Shown: positions 8,940 to 17,679, counted from the stretch's first letter. The stretch: 64,000 bases of DNA from Crocosphaera chwakensis CCY0110 (GCF_000169335.1 NZ_AAXW01000005.1:1-64000), one strand, 5' to 3'. Translations and numbers: made by a program. Notes: generated by a model not told the origin, from the letters alone.

Positions 8940-9130
8940 ATTTTTTAATACCATCGAGGGACGGTGCGTCCCTCTCCTCTCCCCTAAGAACCGTATTTGA
9001 CTTGAGACTCGTCGCCCCATATGTGTTCAAACTTTGCCATTACGGGAGATTAACTCCCTTGCGGTCAAACACAAGGGAGGGTTATAGGGGGTTCACCCTC
9101 TTTCCCTTCTGATGACCTTTGAGAAGGTTC
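8940..9130 (-). mobile_element. Hairpin-rich remnant, possibly the 3' end of a group II intron
   Basis: Four hairpins follow each other here: GAGGGACG/CGTCCCTC (8956-8974), GGGAG/CTCCC (9044-9058), which competes with CTCCCTTG/CAAGGGAG (9054-9079), and CCTT/AAGG near 9117. Read on the minus strand, TACGGTTCTTAGGGGAGAGG followed by a GC-rich stem resembles the domain V/VI end of bacterial group II introns, but the 5' half of domain V does not pair as expected. No reverse transcriptase ORF remains. A TnpB-element RNA end is the main alternative. It is a relic rather than an active element. Confidence 0.35.
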
Positions 9131-9182
9131 AGACTTGACGAATATTTAGATAGCTTTTAGATACGATTGTTGCTTTTGCTGC

Positions 9183-9377
9183 CTAAATACTTCGGACATT
9201 GACGGCACAAGGGCCCTTTCTACCCTGGCCAACTTCATATTCAACTGTTTGTCCTTCTTCGAGAGATTTGCTTTGGACTTCTGAATAATGAACAAAGAGA
9301 TCATCTCCTCCATCTTGCGGTGCTATGAACCCATAGCCTTTCTGGACATCGAACCACTTAACTTGACCTTGTGCCAT
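9183..9377 (-). CDS. Cold-shock domain protein
   Basis: A 64-aa single cold-shock domain (OB fold) that binds single-stranded RNA and DNA, acting as an RNA chaperone. The RNP1 motif KGYGFIAP and RNP2 motif DLFVHYSEV are intact, after the typical start GQVKWFDVQ. I chose the ATG giving MAQGQVKWF; a TTG four codons upstream is less likely. The roughly 210-bp AT-rich upstream spacer, shared with the end of narB, probably holds its promoter and a long leader. It is not the RRM-type cold-response RNA-binding protein that is also common in cyanobacteria. Confidence 0.92.
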   Translation of the reverse strand: MAQGQVKWFDVQKGYGFIAPQDGGDDLFVHYSEVQSKSLEEGQTVEYEVGQGRKGPCAVNVRSI

Positions 9378-9599
9378 AAACTTGCTCAAATAAAGAAAAT
9401 TTGCCCTAGCTTGAAATTCCCAAGTTAGTTTGAACCTTGATTATACTGTTGATTGTGAGATTTTGCATACTGATATCTTGAACCAGTACAGAAAAAGCAA
9501 ACAAAAAAACGAGAAAATCAATTCTCAAGCAGTTAAAATCAAATTTGATTCATGAATTCATGACATTTTTCTCCCCCTCGATTATAATCTTTACTTTAT

Positions 9600-11822
9600 C
9601 TATTTTAGATAACTCTTAACTCCGAACTCTAAACTCGTAACGACCCATTCCTCTTCTGTGGCAATCTTTACCTGTACTGCACAAGCTTTTAACTCAGGTT
9701 GCAAAGAGGTAGGGCAGGCCGTCGGATGGGTTAAAGCGTTAGCCTCGGCATGATCAGCCCAAAGTGCGCCCCAGTGCATGGGGATAAACAGAGTACCAGG
9801 AGCGATCGCTTTGGTGATTTTTGCCAAAAAACGAGCCTTTCCTCGACGCGATCGCAGTTCAACTAAAGTATTCTCTTCAATGTTCAATTTTTCAGCATCT
9901 TTAGGATGAATTTCTATAAACGGCTCAGGGTGCATCTTTTTAATTTTGGGAATGCGTCCGGTACGGGTTTGGGTATGCCAATGACCGTACAATCGTCCAG
10001 TGGTTAAGACGAAAGGATAGGCTTCATCAGGAGGTTCAGCCAGCCCTTTAGAATGGTAGGCTGCAAACCTTGCCCGTCCATCTGGGGTGTTGAAACAAAA
10101 ATCGGTATAAAGTCGCTTATTAGTCCGATTTTGTTGCTCTAAGTCCTCTCCTTCTAGCCAAGGCCAAGCATCAGGATAAGGCCATTGTAATGGGCCATAA
10201 GCGCGTAACTTGTCGTGACTCAACCCCGAACTATCGCAGGGACGGCCTTCGGTTATTTGCACAAACTCTGCATACACTTCGGCAGAATTTTTGAAACTAA
10301 ACGCTTCTTCAAACCCTAAGCGTCGTCCCACTTCTGCCCATATTTTCCAGTCTGGCCTCGCTTCTCCTGGGGGATCACGAAACTGGGGACATAACGTCAC
10401 CATCCTTTCCGAGTTGGTCATTACTCCTGTTTTTTCACTCCATTGGGCTGCCGGAAGTAGAATATGAGCATAAGCTGCGGTTTCGGTGGGATAATAAGCG
10501 TCTTGATAAACGGTAAAAGGCGATCGCTTCAAAGCTGTTTGAGTTCGTTTGAGATCGGGCATACTCACCGCCGGGTTGGTGGCTGTGATCCAGAAAAAGC
10601 CCACTTCTCCTGTTTCTAACCCTTGAATCATTTCCCATGCGGTACGACCCCGTTGCGGTTGAATTGTCCCTTGAGGAAGCTTCCAAAACTGTTCAACTTC
10701 AGCCCGGTGTTGAGGGTTATTAACCACTCGATACCCCGGTAAAATATTACAAAGTCCCCCGGCTTCTCGACCACCCATTGCGTTGGGTTGTCCAGTGAGG
10801 GAGAAAGGCCCAGTTCCAGGTTTACCAATATCTCCAGTCATTAAATGTAAGTTGATCAGGGTGCGAACTTTAGCCGTTCCTTCAGAAGATTGATTCATCC
10901 CCATCGACCATAAAGATAACACCCGTTCTGACTCACCCCAATATTGGGCTGCTTTTTCTAACTCATCGATACGAATACCACAGTTACGGGCTACTAACTC
11001 AGGGGGATAATGACGGATAACATCAGCATAGGCCGAAAAGTTCTGGGTACATTCATCAATGAAAAAGGTATCAATACGACCCCACCGCATGAGTAAATAA
11101 GCAATACCATTAAAGAGATCGATATCGGTTCCAGGTTTAATGGCTAAGTGTAAGTCGGCTGCTTCTGCGGTTTGGGTTCGTCTGGGATCAACCACCACCA
11201 TTTTAACTTTACGGTTCTTTTTGTGATGAACACGGAGACGGTTAAAGACGATAGGGTGACATTCTGCGGTATTAGTTCCGATTAAAAATGCACAGTCCGT
11301 TAACTCTAAATCTTCGTAACAACAAGGAGGCCCATCACTGCCGAAACTTTGGGTATAACCTGCCACTGCAGAAGACATACACAGACGAGAGTTAGCGTCA
11401 AAGTTATTGGTTCCCAAGAACCCTTTAAAGAGTTTTTGAGCGATATAATAATCTTCCGTTTGGAACTGTCCGGAACCGTACATACATAAAGCGTCTGAGC
11501 CTTGGGTTAAGCGAACGGTTTGAATCCGGTTTACAATGGCTTCTAACGCTTCATCCCAACTTACCCGACGAAACTCATCGCTTAAACTGTCTCGCATCAT
11601 AGGATATTTCAGGCGACACTTGTCTAAGGACTCACTAACCGTTGCCCCTTTAACACAAACTTTACCTAAACTAGAAGGATGGTTGCGATCGCCTCTGACT
11701 TGCCAGATCGGGGTTCCTTCACTATCTCGGTTAACAGGTTTTCCAGGTTGGGCCGGGGGCAGGACTTCTAAACCACAACCGACACCACAATAAGGACAGA
11801 GAGTTTTAGTAGAGTTCGTCAT
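9600..11822 (-). CDS. narB: Ferredoxin-dependent assimilatory nitrate reductase
   Basis: Reduces nitrate to nitrite in the cytoplasm using reduced ferredoxin. It carries one 4Fe-4S cluster and a bis-MGD molybdenum cofactor. The N-terminal cluster motif is CPYCGVGCGLEV, with the fourth Cys in GKVCVKG. Molybdopterin-binding segments follow, such as CMSSAVAGYTQSFGSDGPP, VVVDPRRTQTA and TGRLYGHWHTQTRTGR near the C-terminus. At 740 aa it matches cyanobacterial NarB. It points the same way as nirA and nrtP but is separated from them by about 2.6 kb of accessory DNA, so it may need its own promoter in the roughly 170-bp upstream gap. Confidence 0.96.
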   Translation of the reverse strand: MTNSTKTLCPYCGVGCGLEVLPPAQPGKPVNRDSEGTPIWQVRGDRNHPSSLGKVCVKGATVSESLDKCRLKYPMMRDSLSDEFRRVSWDEALEAIVNRIQTVRLTQGSDALCMYGSGQFQTEDYYIAQKLFKGFLGTNNFDANSRLCMSSAVAGYTQSFGSDGPPCCYEDLELTDCAFLIGTNTAECHPIVFNRLRVHHKKNRKVKMVVVDPRRTQTAEAADLHLAIKPGTDIDLFNGIAYLLMRWGRIDTFFIDECTQNFSAYADVIRHYPPELVARNCGIRIDELEKAAQYWGESERVLSLWSMGMNQSSEGTAKVRTLINLHLMTGDIGKPGTGPFSLTGQPNAMGGREAGGLCNILPGYRVVNNPQHRAEVEQFWKLPQGTIQPQRGRTAWEMIQGLETGEVGFFWITATNPAVSMPDLKRTQTALKRSPFTVYQDAYYPTETAAYAHILLPAAQWSEKTGVMTNSERMVTLCPQFRDPPGEARPDWKIWAEVGRRLGFEEAFSFKNSAEVYAEFVQITEGRPCDSSGLSHDKLRAYGPLQWPYPDAWPWLEGEDLEQQNRTNKRLYTDFCFNTPDGRARFAAYHSKGLAEPPDEAYPFVLTTGRLYGHWHTQTRTGRIPKIKKMHPEPFIEIHPKDAEKLNIEENTLVELRSRRGKARFLAKITKAIAPGTLFIPMHWGALWADHAEANALTHPTACPTSLQPELKACAVQVKIATEEEWVVTSLEFGVKSYLK

Positions 11823-11991
11823 AGGTCATCTTACTTTAATGTTTAGGATAGAAGATTTTTGATAAACAGAAGAGGTGGACTATTTTAAAATAAGAAAGCA
11901 CCAAAGATTACATTTCTTTTCTAATTTTGAGGAAAATTTTATAGTTGGTTTTTGTTGATTGATCATTTTAATGTGTATCATAATCCTTTAT

Positions 11992-12600
11992 TTACGACGA
12001 TGAACGATCATAGGTATTGGCTGGGAATTGAGGCACTAAAAAAGGAGCATCTGTGTTAGTATTTACTTGATAAAAAATGCGACTTTCGCGAGAAGCACAA
12101 CATTGTGCATCTGTTGGTAGATAACGATTAAATGAAGCATCAATCATGCTCTCACGATAAAGATCAACTTTAAACAGACTTCCATCGGTGCGAGAAGTCA
12201 TAGGAATGGGGGACAAAGTGCCAGAAAACTTACCATCAGTGAAGACAAAAACTTGAAAATTCATGGGACGACACATCCCATCTGCATCGGTCATTCCTGT
12301 GATTATGGTGGTTGATCCATAAATTTGAGCAGCATTTGCTAAAGTCCAACCAGCAGCTTTTACTAATTTATCTTCGGGTAATACTGCTGGCCGTATGGTA
12401 TGCTGACAAGACTCAAAATTAGTTGCTGTTTCTACCGGTGCTTTAGGGATAGAATTATTAGGTTTATTCCAGTTTTCTTCTTGATCTAACCAACTACCAT
12501 TAGGATTAGTTTGGGCGAAAGTTGTTGAGGTTAGTAACAGTGAAGTTGTTACTAGAAAACCTGGGATTATAAAGATAAGAGATTGCTTCTGCTTTGACAT
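11992..12600 (-). CDS. Secreted protein, LppP/LprE-like
   Basis: A 202-aa exported protein. The start MSKQKQ is preferred: it opens a clean signal peptide (KQKQ, hydrophobic core IFIIPGFLVTTSLLL, likely cleavage after TTFAQ) and lies just after the relic end of the upstream Uma2 frame. The mature part has PEDKLVKAAGWTLANAAQIYG and scattered Cys residues (four or more) that could form disulfides. The pattern fits the LppP/LprE lipoprotein-like family of actinobacteria and cyanobacteria, whose role is unknown. An ATG at 12615 is an alternative start. It is probably periplasmic. Confidence 0.6.
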   Translation of the reverse strand: MSKQKQSLIFIIPGFLVTTSLLLTSTTFAQTNPNGSWLDQEENWNKPNNSIPKAPVETATNFESCQHTIRPAVLPEDKLVKAAGWTLANAAQIYGSTTIITGMTDADGMCRPMNFQVFVFTDGKFSGTLSPIPMTSRTDGSLFKVDLYRESMIDASFNRYLPTDAQCCASRESRIFYQVNTNTDAPFLVPQFPANTYDRSSS

Positions 12601-12604
12601 TGAT

Positions 12605-13258
12605 TTAAAGTTCATCTGAATCAATTCCTAATTCTTTTAATTTAGCAGCTAATTTGTTGGTTCGTTATTTTTCTTGTTGTACTTTTTCTCTTTCTTCTGT
12701 GTAGCTAGTAAAGCTATCTCCATCAGGATAATATAGTTTTAATTTCGGTTCTGTTATTTTAAAACGAATCCCTAACCGGGGACTAATCCAATTATTCATA
12801 TTCTCAATAATTTCTAATCCTTCTTCTCCTCTTAAGAGTCCACTAAGTTCATTTTTATGAGGATCATAAATGTAGTATTTTTCCACTCCATAACGCTCAT
12901 AAAATAGCAATTTTCGGCTCATTTCTGTCTGGCTGTTTCCTGGGAAAAGTATTTCAAAAACCACTTGTGGAGCAATATTATCTTCTTTCCATTGTTGATA
13001 GAATTCCCTTTCTTTTTTAGGACGACCAAATACGACCATAATATTCGGTGCAAGTCTTTTTTTATTGTTACCTTCCATAGGATACCACAGTAAATCACCA
13101 GCAACAAAGACATTATTATTATCAGCAAATAACCAGTCTAAATTTGCCTTTATCATAGTAATACAACGAAACTGAAGGGTATTATCGTCCATGGGTTTGC
13201 CATCGCTGTCTGGATAAATAATATTTGAAGTGGTTTCGTTTTTGAGTTGAGTCACCAT
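12605..13258 (-). pseudogene. Uma2 family protein with premature stop near the C-terminus
   Basis: Uma2 (DUF820) proteins are PD-(D/E)XK-fold proteins that are very abundant in cyanobacteria; their function is unclear. The open frame (197 aa, 12665-13258) has the usual core: AGDLLWYP, NIMVVFGRPKKER, PQVVFEILFPGNS and RKLLFYERYGVEKYYIYDP. It ends EREKVQQEK and then TAA. Reading through that TAA in the same frame gives RTNKLAAKLKELGIDSDEL and a second stop, which is the normal Uma2 tail. A single CAA-to-TAA change would explain this. The nuclease-like core is intact, so the shortened protein may still be made. Confidence 0.75.
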
Positions 13259-13336
13259 AATTGTATTAGATGGTTTTTGAGGATTCTATTATTAGTTTAA
13301 TGGTTGCGTTTTAGGGCAATTATAGCCCTACAAGAA

Positions 13337-13423
13337 TTAGTTCTGATTGACTTCTTTAATATCTTGTTTCAGTTCTTTAAGAACTTCTGATAGATCATAA
13401 GTAACGGTATTGGGTTCGTTCAT
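13337..13423 (-). CDS. Possible 28-aa peptide, likely truncated coiled-coil protein
   Basis: A short frame upstream of the Uma2 gene on the same strand. It encodes an acidic, helical peptide with TYDLSEVLKELKQDIKEVNQ, which resembles the first residues of small cyanobacterial coiled-coil proteins that are normally longer. It could be a real microprotein or a gene cut short by the stop after 28 codons. Coding potential is weak evidence at this length. Confidence 0.3.
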   Translation of the reverse strand: MNEPNTVTYDLSEVLKELKQDIKEVNQN

Positions 13424-13458
13424 GAGTTATACTTCTTAATAAGATTATTTTTGATGAT

Positions 13459-13495
13459 GTCCTCTTGGTGACTTACGAGAGGACTCTTTTTATTT
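13459..13495 (+). terminator. Terminator-like hairpin before hicBA
   Basis: GTCCTCT and AGAGGAC form a perfect 7-bp stem with a 12-base loop, followed by TCTTTTTATTTT. It looks like an intrinsic terminator on the plus strand, yet no plus-strand gene ends here. It may attenuate transcripts entering the toxin-antitoxin pair. Confidence 0.45.
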
Positions 13496-13571
13496 TATAC
13501 AAATTATGAAAGATAATTATGTCTGTTATGATCAAGACAATCAATTCCTTTCAAATAAAAAACAAAGACTA

Positions 13572-13781
13572 ATGAAAGTAAAAGTAATCATTTGGCAAGA
13601 GGATGATATTTGGTGTGGTTCGGTTCCTGCTTTACCAGGATGTCATACCTGGGGAGAAACCTACGATCATTTAATCGAAATGCTTAAAGAGGCGATCGAA
13701 GCATGGTTAGATGTAGCAAATGAGAAAGCAAATCTAGAGAAAGATAGTAAACTTGTCAAAGAAGTAGAAATATCTATATGA
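13572..13781 (+). CDS. hicB: HicB-like antitoxin
   Basis: A 69-aa HicB antitoxin with the partial RNase H-like fold: MKVKVIIWQEDDIWCGSVPA, then LPGCHTWGETYDHLIEMLKEAIEAWLD. It lacks a C-terminal DNA-binding domain, so autorepression may be weak or absent. I prefer the ATG giving MKVKV over an earlier ATG 22 codons upstream that adds a non-conserved extension. Its stop overlaps the toxin start (ATGA), so translation is coupled. The antitoxin gene precedes the toxin here, the reverse of the classic hicAB order. Confidence 0.85.
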   Translation: MKVKVIIWQEDDIWCGSVPALPGCHTWGETYDHLIEMLKEAIEAWLDVANEKANLEKDSKLVKEVEISI

Positions 13782-13984
13782 AGTCTATTTCAGGTAAAAA
13801 ACTTTCTAAAATTGTTGAAAAGTTAGGTTGGCAGTTAAAACGAGTCACAGGAAGTCATCATATTTACACAAAGGAAAATAAAGAGGCGATTTTGGTCATT
13901 CCGATTCATGGTAATCGAGATTTACCCATTGGCACACTCAAACAGATTATGAAGGATGCAGATTTAACTGAGAATGATCTTTAA
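13778..13984 (+). CDS. hicA: HicA-like mRNA interferase toxin
   Basis: A 68-aa YcfA/HicA toxin with a double-stranded RNA-binding fold that cleaves mRNA. The active-site His lies in the typical GSHHIYTKE segment, after KIVEKLGWQLKRVT; the ending DLPIGTLKQIMKDADLT is also a family hallmark. It overlaps hicB by 4 bp, and HicB should neutralise it. The pair lies in the accessory block that separates narB from nrtP. Confidence 0.9.
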   Translation: MKSISGKKLSKIVEKLGWQLKRVTGSHHIYTKENKEAILVIPIHGNRDLPIGTLKQIMKDADLTENDL

Positions 13985-14117
13985 TGTCACTTTTTAGCTA
14001 GAAAACATAATTATTTCTGCAAAAAACATTAAATTTTAGAAAAACCTTGACTTCCCTCCTCGTGCTATTTTCTTGGAGCAACAATTATTTCCTTAATAGG
14101 ATAAGGAGTTTTCATTA

Positions 14118-14250
14118 ATGATGACACTGTCTCGTTTTCTAACAATTACCGCCCCAACAGTAGCTACTCTTTCATTCACCCACTAATGCTGCCACAGTTA
14201 CTGCCACACTTGATCTAACTAACCTTGGTCGTAAGGATCAATTAGCTTAG
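14118..14250 (+). pseudogene. Frameshifted remnant of a small secreted protein
   Basis: After a good ribosome binding site (AAGGAG, 8 bp upstream), the frame MMTLSRFLTITAPTVATLSF reads like a signal peptide but stops after 22 codons at TAA. Shifting frame at that point gives NAATVTATLDLTNLGRKDQLA and a stop, with NAATV where signal peptidase would normally cut. This suggests a deletion or frameshift in a once longer exported protein. A hairpin GGGGC/GCCCC follows near 14257-14278. No family was recognised. Confidence 0.5.
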
Positions 14251-14282
14251 TTTTTCGGGGCTTAGTAACATTCAGCCCCTAC

Positions 14283-14397
14283 TACAGCACTTTGCAAGTT
14301 ATTAAACTACATCTAACATCTGTCTTCTGCCTCCTGCCTCCTGCCTTCTGCCTCAAAGCGATAACTGTTGTACCTCACTAAGTCGAAAACTGCTGTA
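14283..14397. mobile_element. MITE-like element, copy 1
   Basis: A 115-bp sequence repeated without a visible difference at 31518-31632. The ends are imperfect inverted repeats (TACAGCAC-TTT and AAA-CTGCTGTA) beginning and ending in TA, as expected for non-autonomous Tc1/IS630-type elements with TA target sites. Inside are four tandem heptamers of the CTGCCTC/CTTCTGC type. It ends 6 bp from the nrtP stop codon. It encodes no protein. Confidence 0.8.
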
Positions 14398-14403
14398 ATT
14401 TAC

Positions 14404-15993
14404 CTAACCTCTTGCAATAGAATCAACAGAAGTATCGCTTTCCATCACAGGAACATGAGGTAACTGATGATCCTCTTCTTCCCCTTCATGGTGTTCAGCA
14501 AATGAACCTTCGGGTTCTTTTAAGACAAACCAACATAAAAAGGCGACAATCACAGCCATAATTCCCATTATCTGGAAAAAGGCCGTATTTGCTTGAGCAA
14601 TAATGGCCGGACTAGGATCTTTTCCTCCTCCTAACCATTCCGGTAACAGGCTAAAAATAGTTAAATAAGCCACTGCACCGACGTTTCCGTAAGCTCCCAC
14701 ATTACCCGCAACTTGTCCCGTAATACGACGTTTTACTAGGGGAACGATCGCAAAGGTTGACCCTTCTCCCGCTTGTACAAAGAAAGAACAAGCCATGGTT
14801 AAAATAATTGCACCCGGTAGCCACCAACTGCTAGTAACCGTACCCAAAATCAGATAACCAATACCCATACACAGGGTTAACACCGCCATCGTATTCTTAC
14901 GACTACCCAACTTATCGGAGATTAAACCCCCACCTGGACGAGACATTAAGTTCATAAAAGCATAACTAGAGGCAATCATCCCTGCTTGTGCTGGGTTTAA
15001 GGGAAACGTTCCTTCAAAGAAAGCCGGAAGCATCGAAACTACCGCTAACTCTGACCCAAAGTTTACCACATAAGTTAATTCTAAAATAGCTACTTGAGAG
15101 AAACGATAACGATCTTTAGGGGGATAATGTTTCTTCCCTGTCATCAAGTCTTTATTCACTACCCAACAGTTATAAGCTTGGAACAAGTATAAACCCAATA
15201 AACAAGCCCAAACAATATACATGGTATTGACACCATAGAAGCCTACTTTTTTTAACCGCCACGCTAACACCATGAGAATGCCGGATAAAGGTGCATTCAT
15301 CACCATTAAGAACCAAAAATCTTTTTTCGTGGTTACTTCAATACCTCTAGCACTTTTAGGCTTACGGTAGGTTTTTCCGGGGGGATGATCTTGGACGTTA
15401 TTGTAGTATAAAATCCCATACAGCGCAGCAATGATGCCTGTTCCAGCGATACAAAGTCGCCAGTTGAGGAGGGGATCACCTCCGGGGGAAAGTGCGCCAA
15501 AGGCAAACCAACCGCCTATAGTAGGCAGGGTAAAAGCAGCAGCAGCAGAACCAAAGTTACCCCAACCGCCGTAAATACCTTCAGCGAGTCCTATTTCTTT
15601 CGGGGGGAACCATTCTGCAACCATGCGAATACCAATGACAAACCCTGCACCGACAATACCTAACATTAACCGTCCGACGACTAACTGGGTAAACCCTTGG
15701 GCCGTTGCAAAGATTAAACAGGGAATAGCTGCATACATCAACAATAGTGTATAGGTAATTCTAGGCCCATAGCGATCTAGTAACATTCCGATAATAATCC
15801 TCGCAGGAACCGTTAAAGCAACGTTACAGATAGCTAAAGTTCTAATTTGACTCTCTTCTAGACCAAAATCAGCTTTTATCTGAGTTGCTAAAGGTGCAAG
15901 GTTAAACCAAACAACAAAGGTTAAAAAGAAGGCAAACCAAGTCATGTGAAGGATTTTATACCTTCCACGTAGTGACCACATTTCTCCAAGCAT
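14404..15993 (-). CDS. nrtP: Nitrate/nitrite permease of the major facilitator superfamily (NrtP type)
   Basis: A 12-helix MFS transporter importing nitrate and nitrite. I chose the ATG giving MLGEMWSLRGRYKILHMTW, which has GAGAGGA 12 bp upstream; the longer frame adds 24 non-conserved residues. The NNP-family marks are present: FFLTFVVWFNLAPL in helix 1, GMLLDRYGPR in the loop 2-3 motif, GGWGNFGSAA in helix 5, and the equivalent second glycine-rich stretch AGNVGAYGNVGA. A loop between helices 8-9 and an acidic C-terminal tail (EGEEEDHQ) are cytoplasmic. Marine-type cyanobacteria often use this permease in place of the NrtABCD ABC transporter. It follows nirA closely. Confidence 0.94.
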   Translation of the reverse strand: MLGEMWSLRGRYKILHMTWFAFFLTFVVWFNLAPLATQIKADFGLEESQIRTLAICNVALTVPARIIIGMLLDRYGPRITYTLLLMYAAIPCLIFATAQGFTQLVVGRLMLGIVGAGFVIGIRMVAEWFPPKEIGLAEGIYGGWGNFGSAAAAFTLPTIGGWFAFGALSPGGDPLLNWRLCIAGTGIIAALYGILYYNNVQDHPPGKTYRKPKSARGIEVTTKKDFWFLMVMNAPLSGILMVLAWRLKKVGFYGVNTMYIVWACLLGLYLFQAYNCWVVNKDLMTGKKHYPPKDRYRFSQVAILELTYVVNFGSELAVVSMLPAFFEGTFPLNPAQAGMIASSYAFMNLMSRPGGGLISDKLGSRKNTMAVLTLCMGIGYLILGTVTSSWWLPGAIILTMACSFFVQAGEGSTFAIVPLVKRRITGQVAGNVGAYGNVGAVAYLTIFSLLPEWLGGGKDPSPAIIAQANTAFFQIMGIMAVIVAFLCWFVLKEPEGSFAEHHEGEEEDHQLPHVPVMESDTSVDSIARG

Positions 15994-16134
15994 TTTTGTT
16001 TTTTTCCTCTCGATATAGATTGTAGATAAAAATTTAAGGTGATAGTGAAGGTAGGCAATAGGCAAACGTAAGTGAGTATGAGAAGAAAATTAACTATTGT
16101 TCTCCCTCTGCTCCCTACTCCCCTGCTCCCTGCT

Positions 16135-17679
16135 TCATTTCCGTTTTGCCCCAAAATTCTTAATTAAGAGATCAGACAAAACAGGAAGTAAATCGTCGCA
16201 AGCAATACCTTTTTGAACACAAGTGCCTAAATGAGCATCTTTACCCACTTTTCCTCCCATATATAGGTCAACCCCTTCGACGGTTGTGCCATCTTTGCGA
16301 ACTTTTGTCCCCATTAAGCCAATATCGGCCACTTGGGGTTGTCCGCAGGAGTTGGGGCAACCTGTCCAATGAATACGCACGGTTTGGGGTAATTCTAAGA
16401 TTTCATCGAGTTCTTTAGCCAAAGCAAGCGCACGGTTTTTCGTCTCTACCAGAGCAAAGTTACAAAATTGCGCCCCTGTACAGGAAACTAAAGCTCTTTG
16501 TAAGGGTTTTGGACTAATACTAAACTTTTCTAGAATGGGTTCTTCTAAAAATGGCTCTAAGTTATCATCGGAAATATTGGGAATAATGACATTTTGCTCA
16601 ACTGTGAGGCGAATTTCCCCATTTCCATAAACTTCAGCCATCCTGGCTAAGTCTAGCATATCCTCAGCGTATAAACGACCGATGGGAATGTGCAGTCCTA
16701 CATAGTTTAAACCTGCTTGTTTTTGGGGAAAGACACCAATATGATCCCGTTTTTCCCAATCAATTGCGTCTTTTTCGGCTTCTGGGGTTAATTTATAGCC
16801 TAATTCAGCTTCTACTGCTTCACGGAACTTATTTAAGCCCCATTCGTCGATTAACCACATCAGACGGGACTTTTGACGGTTGGATCTCAGTCCATGATCC
16901 CGAAATACGGTTAAAATAGCACGGCATAATTCCACAACAGCGTCTTCTGTGGGAGGAACCCAAGCATTAAGAGGAATAGCAGCCTCACAACGTTTAGCAG
17001 AGAAAAAGCCACCCACAACTACATTAAACCCTAAATTGCCGTCTTTATAAGCAGGAACGAAAGCAATATCGTTGATTTCAGCGTGAACCGAGTTATCTCG
17101 TCCCCCTTCAATGGCAATATTGAATTTACGGGGTAAGTTAGTAAAGTCATAATTACCTTCCCCGTGGTTAGTAATCATGTCCTGCACTTTTTGGACTAAT
17201 TCACGGGTGTCGATGAGTTCATCTGCATCTAAACCGGCCATGGGTGAACCTGTAATATTACGAACATTATCCATTCCTGACTGCACAGATGTCATATTAG
17301 CTGCGTCGAGACGGTTAAAGATGTCAGGAATATCTTCGAGACGAATACCCCTCAGTTGTAGGTTTTGTCGGGTGGTGATGTCGGCATTTCCATCGTCTCC
17401 ATATCGTTGTACAATATGACCGAGAACCCGCATTTGGTCACTGTTTAGGATACCATTGGGCATCCGCATCCGTAACATGAACTTGCCAGGGGTGACAGGA
17501 CGGTAGAAAATACCCACCCATTTGAGGCGATGTTCGAGATCGGTTTTGTCCATTGCTTCCCAACCGATGCGGGCAAAGTGTTCTAATTCATCTTTTATAT
17601 CTAGTCCATCTTTTTCAGCCTTTATCTTTTCAAATTTGTTTAACTTTTCTTTGTTTTTAGATTGGGTACTTTGCACCAC
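16135..17679 (-). CDS. nirA: Ferredoxin-nitrite reductase
   Basis: Reduces nitrite to ammonium with six electrons from ferredoxin, using siroheme and a 4Fe-4S cluster. The cluster Cys motifs are CTGAQFC and CPNSCGQPQ, preceded by RITVEQN-type residues (IRLTVEQNVIIPN). I take the GTG start that has GGAGG 9 bp upstream; a TTG eight codons earlier is possible. The product is about 514 aa, the usual size. It is the first gene of the nirA-nrtP pair and is transcribed away from the hic module. A near-consensus NtcA site lies about 65 bp upstream. Confidence 0.95.
   Translation of the reverse strand: MVQSTQSKNKEKLNKFEKIKAEKDGLDIKDELEHFARIGWEAMDKTDLEHRLKWVGIFYRPVTPGKFMLRMRMPNGILNSDQMRVLGHIVQRYGDDGNADITTRQNLQLRGIRLEDIPDIFNRLDAANMTSVQSGMDNVRNITGSPMAGLDADELIDTRELVQKVQDMITNHGEGNYDFTNLPRKFNIAIEGGRDNSVHAEINDIAFVPAYKDGNLGFNVVVGGFFSAKRCEAAIPLNAWVPPTEDAVVELCRAILTVFRDHGLRSNRQKSRLMWLIDEWGLNKFREAVEAELGYKLTPEAEKDAIDWEKRDHIGVFPQKQAGLNYVGLHIPIGRLYAEDMLDLARMAEVYGNGEIRLTVEQNVIIPNISDDNLEPFLEEPILEKFSISPKPLQRALVSCTGAQFCNFALVETKNRALALAKELDEILELPQTVRIHWTGCPNSCGQPQVADIGLMGTKVRKDGTTVEGVDLYMGGKVGKDAHLGTCVQKGIACDDLLPVLSDLLIKNFGAKRK

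Noticed and set aside
8912..9112. 66-codon frame on the plus strand
   Set aside because: It runs through stable hairpins of a mobile scar and has no protein-like composition.
11536..11793. 85-codon plus-strand frame inside narB
   Set aside because: It is antisense to the conserved iron-sulfur and molybdopterin segments of narB.
16100..16136. CTGCTCCCTACTCCC tract between nrtP and nirA
   Set aside because: It is a short low-complexity spacer of a type common in cyanobacteria, with no sign of function.
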